Below, in pieces: positions 15,782 through 25,264 of a stretch of DNA of 64,000 nt; the stretch's first letter is position 1, and the number at the start of each line of letters is the position of its first letter. Location: the NCBI GenBank assembly GCA_038501785.1, contig JBAMJR010000024.1, forward strand, positions 2,424,501-2,488,500, read 5' to 3'. The position numbers and the translations under genes were made by a program. This stretch comes from Myoxocephalus aenaeus. Lineage: Eukaryota; Chordata; Actinopteri; Perciformes; Cottidae. A model generated the notes under the pieces. The model was not told the origin of the DNA. It did not search any database and saw only the letters and a program-made list of their open reading frames with translations.

Positions 15782-18715
15782 TCACATGAAGAACTATAAA
15801 TATCCTCACATCCACTGGATTGCACGGGCCATGGGACTACTGATGATCATTACTGCTATCATAACCATCATGATACAGGATGTTAGCCTGCTGGTGATTG
15901 CATTTTATCATCACAATTTACACTCAAATCTGAAGTGGGCGAACCCAGAACGTGTTGCAGCATTGAATGCAAATCATGCGATATTGAGCCGGGCATTGCC
16001 GTGAGCGTAGAGCGGCCTACCTGCTAAAATGTAACAGTGGGATCGACCTCCTGCAGCCGAGGGTCTTCTTCGGGCTCTGTAACGAAATGCAAATGAGAGG
16101 TGAAAACTGTGGGAGGGAGGTGAGCGCTGCAGATGAAAGGGCCAGCGAGCATGTCAGAGTGCCAATCATGGAAGTGCTCTTGTTGCCCTCCGGCCATCGC
16201 TGACCTTCTGACCCTGGCCATGGCCTAAATGTCAAAGGTCACCAACCAGGGTCAGTGCGGATCACTGCAAGACCCTGGTCAGGGATGCATCGCCATGGCA
16301 ACAGAGGAGAGGAGAGGTGTGTGTGAGGGTGAGGGGGTTTGCATTTTGTTTGCTGAAATCTTGCACACAGAAACACGTATGCACACATACCAGGTTGAGC
16401 GTCACATCTGTTTTTTTTGTTTCCAGTGAACTGACACAGCTGGGAGAAATCCAAAGAAGCCTGGCATGAACACTGGTTTGCCACCTCCACATTCATTACT
16501 TGGCCTGCTCTAGAGGCCATATTTTATCTGCTAAGATGGCTGCACCACCCTGCCATTCCGCTCTATTATAGGGGTCAAAGTGTCCCTACACAGTGAAGTA
16601 GCATAGCCGGAAAGAAGTAGTATCTTTTTGGAAACTATTTGTGTAAATGAATAATAACAGAATACTGAAAGAAGATGGCTGGTATTCGCATATATACCCT
16701 TATGTGTCTATTTTTTTTTTATTTGATTTGTATGTGCATGTGTATCTTTATGTAGATGTCGTGTGCACATCTTTCTTTATATGCTTATCTAGAAAATCAA
16801 TCAAAATTTGAGAATACTGATATTTAAAATGTAGTCTAACGTGCACAAATAATAATAAATGTTGTGCTTAATTAGCATGCTACATATCTTATTTTCAACA
16901 CGACTAACTGACTTTGGGTTCAATGAAAAAAAAGAAGAAAAAAAAAACCTTGCCCCGTCCACTGACATTGAATGGTCATTAATGGCGCTGGAGATATTCG
17001 CTTGCACCTTGCGCCATCTAGTGGCCGGATCGGCCCGCTTCCTCGGCGCCGCTGCTCGGCTCCTCGGCGCGGTGAAAGAGGGGTGGGTGGGTCGGTGGGA
17101 GGGAGGGAGGAAGCCCCACTAGTCTGCTTTTGTCTCCGGGGAGCTCCGGTCGATGCCTCGTCCCACCATATGTCTGATCGCAGCTGCCAATCAACAGGTC
17201 AACGCGACCCCGGGGAGGCAGACACTGGTGGGGAGAGATCAAACAGTGGACCTCGGGGATGACAGATGCAGATGAAAAAAGAAGAAAAAAAGGCAATAAA
17301 ACATTGCTTCAAAGATGGCAACGGTGCACTAGGAGGCAAATTATTGTTAACAGTAATCTGCAGAATAGCGCCTTCGCATTCTGATCGATTGACTATTATG
17401 GAGCCTTTGAAGCAGCGGTAACGCCGGGCTATTGTTCATGGTGGGACACGACCAGAAAATAGCAGCTGGTTTTGATTCAACTATGGCGCTTCCTAAGCCT
17501 TAAATACTACTTACTTCTACGCAATCATGCTTTATAATAGACTTGCAATTTGGACTCCTCGAGGCGTTGGGCCTATTGAGAGTTATTCACACATCCAGTT
17601 GCACGACGAGGAGGAAACGTTCTGAGGGGAAAAGGCACATTTGGGGAATCAAGTCCAACAAATGGCAAATATATATATATATTTTAAACACGTGGTTGTC
17701 AATTAATTACCGCCTACTTCAAATATGACTTCTTTCTTTTTAAATAGTTTGTGGACATTTATGTTTATTTTGTATTATCAGGCCTAATAATATTAATCAT
17801 AGTTTACAGAATACAGAACGGCCCGAATGTTTGTGTGAGCCTCTTTTTTTTTTTACAGGTTACCTAAAATAAACTGCAGCAATCTCAGTCAAACTAAATA
17901 AATTCTCGATTGGTACAGTACTATACTTCTGAATAAAATAAAAAAAAAACAGCTGAATAGTAGTAATTAAGACATTATTCATCAAATATTATGTATTACC
18001 ATTAGGTGTGTTAGAGCTCTGCAGCTCTACTGTTCATTGGTCGGAAGTCAGTTCTAGATATCAATCAGATACTAAATCAATTAAATTCATTACATTTAAT
18101 TAATTAAAAATATGTTGTTTGTGTAGCTAAAAGTGGACTTGGAGACATGTGAACAAAGTATTATAATATTTAGAACCTACCCAATATGTGAAATTCTGTC
18201 CATTATATGTTCCTTTCATCATTATACATTTTTAAATGTATTTATTTATTAAGTTCAAGCTATACATTTATCTCAAGTTATTTGTATAGGTGTAATTTCT
18301 GAGTCACTGATTAAACGTCTAATACATTTAATATAATAATCATGAAGACAAAAGGAGAGATACTTCATTATTATGAAATATATTCACACAAAAATGAGCT
18401 ACAAGCTGAAATCCAACATCTTCCCTTTTCTCGTGCATCTCTTTGATCTATCTGCAGGTTCAGGCTTCATCCTGTGTGAACTGTTGTCCACAGTCAAATC
18501 AATGAGATACATGTAAGCTAAAGGGAATCAGCTTTGGAATGCTACTGTAAATGTGTTGTATTAAAACACAGCCATAATGTTTCGTCGCCGTCTCAGCAGG
18601 ACTGATCTTCTTACCTCACTCTCCGCTAATCAGGAACAAATCTTTGTGCCTTAATCTACGGCCCCCTGCACCCCTCCGCCCATCCCATTAGATTAACAAA
18701 ATGACATGCACATAT

Positions 18716-18721
<6 letters not shown>
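15780..18721. other. Intergenic, no gene recognised
   Basis: Two ATGCAAAT octamers (about 15967 and 16087) and the CTCF-like site at 17011 are the only sites of note. 17030-17260 is GC-rich. A small inverted repeat AGAGCT-CTGC-AGCTCT lies near 18012. Confidence 0.5.
17011..17026 (-). promoter_or_regulatory. Strong candidate CTCF site
   Basis: The plus strand reads GCGCCATCTAGTGGCC; the minus strand therefore reads GGCCACTAGATGGCGC, a full match to the vertebrate CTCF core CCASYAGRKGGCRS. It lies in a GC-rich patch between the left gene desert and foxq2. The motif is seen; occupancy is inferred. Confidence 0.7.

Positions 18722-18794
<73 letters not shown>
18722..18794. repeat. (AC)n microsatellite
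   Basis: About 36 uninterrupted AC units. Confidence 0.98.
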
Positions 18795-18795
<1 letters not shown>

Positions 18796-18960
18796 CTGAC
18801 CTCAATCTCTTTCTCCTCCAAAGGTAGTTAATTACAATTTTGTGTGAGCGTGTTACATATACATCTATTTTGGTTGCTAATATAATATTTAAAATATATA
18901 CCCCCCAAAAAATACAACACTTTGCTCAACAAGCTTCACACTGATTTTATTATTTGGACA

Positions 18961-18962
<2 letters not shown>

Positions 18963-19057
<95 letters not shown>
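18963..19057. repeat. (TG)n microsatellite, first of a pair
   Basis: About 47 TG units. Only 63 bp separate it from a second array of similar length. Confidence 0.98.
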
Positions 19058-19058
<1 letters not shown>

Positions 19059-19115
19059 ACTGCAAGAGTTTTAGGAGTTGTATTTGTGTGAATTGTAAAC
19101 TCTTTGCACATGGGC

Positions 19116-19120
<5 letters not shown>

Positions 19121-19211
<91 letters not shown>
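19121..19211. repeat. (TG)n microsatellite, second of a pair
   Basis: About 45 TG units, in the same orientation as the array at 18963. Confidence 0.98.
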
Positions 19212-19213
<2 letters not shown>

Positions 19214-19225
19214 AGCAAACATATG

Positions 19226-19400
19226 CAACCAAATTAAAGCCTTAAAGCTGGTGAATTGAAGAGGATTTGATGCAGAGAGCAATTCATGGGAATTAAGCAA
19301 ATTAGGTCTCCAATTAGCTGCCGACATTGAAGAGGAAGATTTGGTGAACAAAAATTAATTAGATGGATTTGTCATTGTTCTAATGAGCATCGCCCGAAAA
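19226..19400. promoter_or_regulatory. Candidate conserved non-coding element
   Basis: This unique block between microsatellites is dense in TAAT/ATTA cores: GGGAATTAAGCAAATTAGG, CCAATTAGCTGCC, AAAATTAATTAGATGG. That density is typical of deeply conserved enhancers. Conservation is not tested. Confidence 0.4.
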
Positions 19401-19416
19401 TAATGTTGTGAATAAC

Positions 19417-19421
19417 TCCCT

Positions 19422-19478
<57 letters not shown>

Positions 19479-19490
19479 CTCTCTCTCTTA
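19417..19490. repeat. (CT)n pyrimidine tract
   Basis: CCCT units run into about 20 CT units, with a short interruption near 19474. Confidence 0.95.
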
Positions 19491-19954
19491 AGCTTCATCC
19501 TTCTGACATATTGTTTGTCGGTTTTGAGTCTAATTTCATGTCAAATATTGCCGTATTCAAATATTCAATAATTTGCAAATAGGAAGCCCACATGCGCCGA
19601 GACAAACAAACTTCAGAAAAGTCAATGTATGACCTAATCCTCTTAGGCTGGAGCACTGTGGATGTAAATGCCAACCTTTGCAAGTCATAGAGGAATTTCA
19701 CTATTGATGTGAGAGCCAGACATGTTTAAATTGACGTTGTTATTATGGAAGTATTTTGGAGTCATTTTATAACGGAACTGTTCCTGCTTTAGAGATATTC
19801 CAGTTCTTATTTTTAGGGTGTCCCTTAATGTAATGGGACTTTTTTTCATATTTATTTTCTTTGTATATATTTTATTGTTTCAGCCCAGACTGGTTCTTCT
19901 TCTAAACACATCCCTAAAAAAGCCCTCCCTCTCTCCAATAAATCAGCGTCCCAT

Positions 19955-19957
<3 letters not shown>

Positions 19958-19998
<41 letters not shown>
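19958..19998. repeat. (CT)n microsatellite
   Basis: About 20 CT units. Confidence 0.95.
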
Positions 19999-20001
<3 letters not shown>

Positions 20002-20094
20002 GCCTCCTTCCCTTTCCTCTGCTTCCTTCATCCCTGACCTCCTGTGGTCCCCCTCTTTCTGCAGCAGCGGTTGTGGATTACACTGTGTGATAAG

Positions 20095-20270
20095 CTTCCT
20101 ATTTCTTGAAACTATTGGGGATTGCTCAGATTATCTGGCCTCATATCCTTGGGAGTCGGCTTTGGAAAGCCCGATTTTAGTCTCTTAAGGCAGAAGATTT
20201 TGCATCCCGACAGCTTTGACTAATTAGCATCTAACACCGGGAGGTATTTTCGCAATGGGCTCACTTTTAG
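20095..20270. promoter_or_regulatory. Candidate conserved non-coding element downstream of foxq2
   Basis: A unique block with TTGGGGATTGCTCAGATTA, GAAAGCCCGATTTTAG and TTTGACTAATTAGCATC, 360 bp beyond the foxq2 stop codon. GGATT/GATTA cores suit OTX/CRX-type homeodomains. Function is inference. Confidence 0.35.
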
Positions 20271-20631
20271 TGCTATCTGCACACACACAGACAAGCGCGC
20301 GCACACACACACGCACACACACACACAAATCCCAACTAAGGCAGCTGAGTCAAAGCATCACAAGGTGTTGAATTCAATATGATTTAATGAGATTACAACA
20401 AAACATTGTGTGTTTTTGTTATTCTAAAAACATTCAGAATACAAATTAAAGAATTGCAAAACAAGTCATTAAACGACCTAAAATCACTTCAGTTTGCAGA
20501 ATACAATGTAACATTGTCCACCTCGATTCCATTATCATGTATTCATTAGCAAATAATATCTCTATAAAATGTCTCTTTTACCCAACAGTAATTTAGGGTC
20601 AAAATGTGCGTACAGTACAAACTGTTCACTC

Positions 20632-22212
20632 TCAAAGTACAGAGGCATGAAGGCTCGGGTGGAACCCCACTTGTGGCTGCATGCTGGTCCAGGGCCAGTA
20701 GAGTCTGGGAGCCAAGCAGGACATTGGGAGCGTTTGGGCTTGAGGGCAGCACCAGTAGGTCGTTCTGTGGGGCCGGACGAAGGCCGGGTGGTAGGGCGAG
20801 CTCAGGGAGGGAAAGGGGAGCGGTGCCACCCTGCGTACTCTCCGTCTGGCCCTCCGACATTGGTAGTCCCCGTTAGAAAAGTCCTGGTAGTTGGTTGAGT
20901 GAATCGCCCAGAAGTGGCCTTTACCATTGTCACTGCGGCCTGCTTTGATGAAGCAATCATTCAGGGACAAGTTGTGGCGCACGCTGTTCCTCCAGTTTTT
21001 ATCCTGTTGGAGCAAGTAAAAACAAAAGATTAGGCCAAAAATAAAACCTGAAACCGTAATTAAGAGTTAAACAATGGACGTCCTCAATTGAAAATTAACA
21101 TAGGTGGCGGTTAAGTATCGCTGATCCTCGCCAGGATGTCACCTTGTCCTGTTGTTGGCAGGGTGCGCCATAGCGTGTCAAGAACGTATATGATCTCGAC
21201 ACCCTCGGTTACCTTTTTAGCACGTCAAACCCACGATCAACTTTAATCCACCGGGTTACGTCCAATCTGTTGTTGCGCCTGGTAAAGGCAGAGACGTTTC
21301 GCAACCTAGCAACAGGATTACTTTATTTGCGAATTCGCCAACAAGGAGATCATCTAGTGTCCCCGCGAGCACCTAATTGCCTAACCACTCAGACAGATTA
21401 CCTGTGCCAAGTAGGTCGCTTCGCTTGCGGGAAAATGGCGGCCGGGTTATTTTTCAGCAACCGAAGGAAACACGTGGAAGACTTTGAGCAAACACAAACT
21501 CCTATTCTCTGTCTCGTGGTCATCTTACCGACGGCTGTCACGAGTTTACGAAGTAAAGCAGCATGATTCTTTTCTAAATAGTCCTACGTGTAACTTACGT
21601 CTGTCTCCTGAATCGTAGTTTTTACCTCCCCTTACCCCCCAGTTTGACTTTCTGAATCCCTCCACAACTATTGTGGTCTTTGCCAGTAATTAGAATAACA
21701 CGACGTGAACATACCTTACTCTTGAAGTAAGGGTAGTGGTCCATGATCCACTGGTAGATGTCACATAGCAGCAGCTTCTTCTGCTCTGACGCCAGGATCG
21801 CCTTGGAGATGAGTGCGATGTACGACTGGTTGGGTTTGTCCGCAGACTTCTCTGGACCGCCGCCGGTAGATGTGGCGGTGGTCACTTCCTCCTCCCCCTC
21901 CTCTTGTTGCTCTTCATCCCCCTCCTCTTCTTCTTTGACTTTCCTTTCTCCGGTCTCTGCCTCTGACCTCTGCCGCCGCTTCCCCTGTATCTCGGAGCGA
22001 ATCCCCACCTCTTCAGGCTGAGGATTCTGATGATTTAGCAGGTTGTTCGGCGTCTGCTCTGCTGTGTGACTTCCTGTCGCTTCTCCTTTAGAACCTTTGA
22101 CTCCTTTATTGAACAGAAGGTAGTCAATAGTGAAGCTAAGTCCCAGCCTTTCTCTGCCGCCGGTGCGGCTGCTGCTTCTGTCCTCCATTGTCATCTCTGA
22201 ATTAAGACTCAT
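20632..22212 (-). CDS. foxq2: Forkhead transcription factor FoxQ2 (2 exons)
   Basis: This is a sequence-specific nuclear transcription factor. Coding exon 1 is 22212-21715 and exon 2 is 21003-20632. The 711-bp intron has donor gtatgt after the codon for K166 and acceptor aacag, in phase 0. The product is 289 aa. The forkhead domain spans about residues 125-216, from KPNQSYIALISKAIL through the recognition helix NWRNSVRHNLSLNDCF to GKGHFWAIH, and ends in the basic stretch RRARRRVRR. Residues 27-33 (FTIDYLL) resemble an EH1 Groucho-binding motif, which suggests repressor activity. Residues 90-115 are acidic and glutamine/glutamate-rich. The ATG at 22212 was chosen because it is the first methionine of the open frame and precedes the EH1 motif. 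The SKAILASEQKKLLLCDIYQWI helix region and the cysteine/tryptophan-rich tail match my memory of teleost FoxQ2 rather than FoxD, FoxL or FoxQ1. In zebrafish, FoxQ2 is known to drive blue-cone opsin. It is divergent from pias4, 3 kb away. Confidence 0.9.
21004..21714 (-). other. foxq2 intron with GC-rich segment
   Basis: This is the only coding intron of foxq2. Its middle part (about 21110-21600) is richer in CpG than the flanks. It contains an ATGGCGGCCGG (YY1-like) start on the opposite strand at 21434 and a half X-box (CCTAGCAAC) near 21305. No recognisable protein is encoded on the plus strand here. Confidence 0.6.
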
Positions 22213-22653
22213 TACGGAGGTTTAATTGGCTCCAAACTGACTGTTGAATAAATATCAGCTTATAAATGAAAAGCCGCTATCCCAAAAGTCCTCCTTTTGT
22301 GCCTGAGTTTCACAGCATTGCAATGTTCTTGTAAAGTGCAGGACCCTTCATAAACTGAACGCCTCAATGCCCCTCGCTTCTTTCGCTGAAGTCTTACTGT
22401 TGACAAGATCACAGATAAAGATGAGCCTCTCAACTGTTGTTAACCTTGACGCGCTCACGAGCGACACAATCTCGACCTGTGGAAATGACGTCAGCCTGTA
22501 AGACTAAATACAGCTACGTCGTTTAGCGACACCGTTTAATTAAATGTTTTCGCCTCTCTGACAAACCTCACGATCAAAACCACTTTCTCAATATCCAACA
22601 GCCTGTTTGCTCCCTGATCAAAGAGTTGTGCTTCACGGTTGTGGAGGTGTCTC

Positions 22654-22661
22654 TATTTATA
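22654..22661 (-). promoter_or_regulatory. Candidate foxq2 TATA box
   Basis: On the minus strand the sequence reads TATAAATA, about 440 bp upstream of the foxq2 start codon. This would place transcription start near 22625 and give a 5' UTR of about 410 bases. A GGATTA core (22739-22744), the site type bound by CRX/OTX homeodomains, lies about 80 bp further upstream. The motifs are seen; their use as a promoter is inference. A second AT-rich TATAA-like stretch lies at 22250-22262. Confidence 0.35.
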
Positions 22662-22719
22662 TGACTGTGAATTTATCCCTCACAGAAAGGGGTAAAGAAG
22701 GCACAGGGGAGGTCCAGGT

Positions 22720-25150
22720 AGGGGGTCTGAATTGAGGCGGATTATTTTTATTAACCTAAGCAAATCTTTGTAATTACGGGAGATTAAACACTCAAGATTT
22801 AGCAAGACATGGTGTGCAGAGGATGGATGCTTTATACGATCAAAGGCCTTTTAGATACCACTGTTATCCTGTTAAAGTTGTTTTGTCCATGGGGATGCTG
22901 TCCAAAGAATTACTTCAATTACCATAGAGCAGTAATTAATGGATCATGTTCAATGTTTTGATGTTTTGGAGACAAAACACATTTAGTCCAGTATCTGAAA
23001 AGAGCACCATGTATACTGTGAAGACACTGGTCGGTAACAGAACAGTAAAACACATGGCTAAAACATCTAATTCATTCTTTCCCTGTTTTTGACATAACCT
23101 GTACTCTGTGTGTCCTGTGACCTTTATTCCACCCATTATTCATAAATATTCTTATTTATTGTCAGCCATTCCAAAAAAATGGCACATACAAAACAGCAGG
23201 CAAGTCATATGGTTGTCTGCTTGTGAGTGAGATCAACAAATATAATTTTAGATAACTCTTAAGATCTCCATGATCAAAACGGAAATGCCCCTATGCTACT
23301 TCTTTGTATTTTATGAAAATATAATCTTTAATTTCGTAATGCATATTTTACTATCTAACTGTGGTTTATTTAAGTAAGCTACATTTCAGTTATTGACTAG
23401 CGCTCTCTAATTGTGTGTTAGGACTCCTGACTTTCTGTTTAATGTTTAATTAAACTTTATCTATGAAATTGTATCATTTGTGCGCTGATTGTGAGGATGT
23501 TTCAATGTCAACGATGAATTTACACCACACTTGTATGTTCTATGGTTTTAGCTGAAATGCAGTAGACGTATGAAATGCAGGTCAAACATCCTGTGTATTA
23601 TACTTTGGAATGTTGCAATGAATTGTGTTTTCTTAACCTTTACACTCAGTTAATACTCTCAGCATTTTTACAATGAAGAGAAGCCAAGAGTGTCTTGGAT
23701 CAAGTATGGGTTTTAATTCTGTATCATTCTGTATCTGCTTGTGAAATCTGTGTGAAATATTTTAATTAAACGTCCCGTAATACAGTTACAAGTGTTGCAT
23801 CAAATGGCAAATGATCAATGTCCATTATTTTAATGTTTATTTGTAAATTCTTTGGTATCGGAAACTAATAAAGGTTTAAAAGTGTCTGTGTGCATTATAT
23901 ATGCTACCGATGGACTTGTTAATGGTGGAGTTGTAGAGATGGAAATCTCCAATGATAAGATATACATATTGTCCTACACCATTTCACCCCAGTCTTCATC
24001 ACATGAGTGCAGATATCAGTAATAGTATAGTATTTGTTAAGATCTACTTCGTTCTGGGGTTTTAGTGAGGGGATGAATTAAATGAGTCAGGTCAAATCCT
24101 GGCCCATATTGCCCTCTTCTGTTTAAATAAAGGAACATGTTATAGCCTACATACACAGCAGAGAGAACCATTCTGCCTTCATATTAGCACGTTTTTGTAA
24201 TGCAATTAGCTTAATATTTAACTCGTATGCAGACGTATGTCCTATTAATTAAAAAATATGAACCAATATCAGAATTTAAAAAAAAACATAGCATATATTG
24301 TAGGTAACAATTATTTAATTTGGGTCTGCATTTGTGAACTAAATTTAGGATTGTATTTGAAAATAACAGAATAATACATTTCCTATTTTCACTATTTTTA
24401 TTCATAAATCATAATCATAGATAACCTTTTCTATTAAGCACCATGGTGGCAAAACCAGCTGTCCTTCTGAACATTGTTTTATTGACGTTTAGCCTCCAAA
24501 GGAAAGCCAAAACAAAACGAACCATATTATTATTACATGATACTGCAACTCCTTCAATTGATTTATGTGTTTCCATGAGGCTATTCTTTGCCTCATATGA
24601 GGAGCTTCTGGAAAAGCAGGGCTGGATCGACAGAGGGAGTATACATTCGTCCAGAGAATACTTGTTTCCATTTTGCTAAAAGCCTTGACACCACATGGTA
24701 TTTGTGTTTTGGACAGGGGGTCTTGCTGGTGTATACTTTGACGGGCAAGTGTATTTCTTTAGTTACGCATTTTAATTAAATTATGAACATACCTCAGACA
24801 AAGCATTAAGTCCACATCTCACGGCCGGTCACAAAACCCGCAACGGTGTATTTTGTTCGGACGGGATTTGATAGGGACCATGCGACTTTATCCACTTGAC
24901 ACCCCATGCTTTACAACCACGTTGAATTTAAACCACTTTCAAGACACACGTTCCAAATATCTCGATACTATAAAACCAAACTATCATGGGTATCAAAATG
25001 CTTTGACACGTGGTATCACTGATGGACACCAAGGCCTATTTGGGAGATGAGACCTGTCTCTTAGTGTTTTTTTAAAAGTTGCACTGTAACTTTAAAACAT
25101 GTAGGTCCCGCCTATTTTGTATATAGATCTTCGGGCGCTGTTCGAATTCG
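22720..25150. other. foxq2-pias4 divergent intergenic region
   Basis: No gene was found between the divergent genes. An AATAAA at 23867-23872 followed by a GU-rich stretch looks like a plus-strand poly(A) site with no known gene in front of it. The region is otherwise AT-rich. Confidence 0.5.
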
Positions 25151-25153
25151 CTC

Positions 25154-25264
25154 TGTGATTGGTCGAGGCTACCCATCCATCCAAGCAGGATTCGCGTTTC
25201 ATTGGTCAAAGACTAGCCGTCGTCTCTGACTCTCGCGGTACTGCTGCACGAAGATGGCGGCCGA
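25154..25264 (+). promoter_or_regulatory. pias4 core promoter region
   Basis: The start codon lies inside AAGATGGCGGC (25251-25261), the YY1 motif typical of housekeeping promoters where the site overlaps the translation start. Two inverted CCAAT boxes (ATTGG at 25158-25162 and 25201-25205) sit 40-100 bp upstream, and no TATA box is visible. This suggests a short 5' UTR and a TATA-less, broadly active promoter. Motifs are seen directly; their function is inferred from known promoter architecture. Confidence 0.55.

Noticed and set aside
20569..20898. Plus-strand 109-aa frame antisense to foxq2 exon 2
   Set aside because: It is the complement of a real coding exon and shows no independent protein features.
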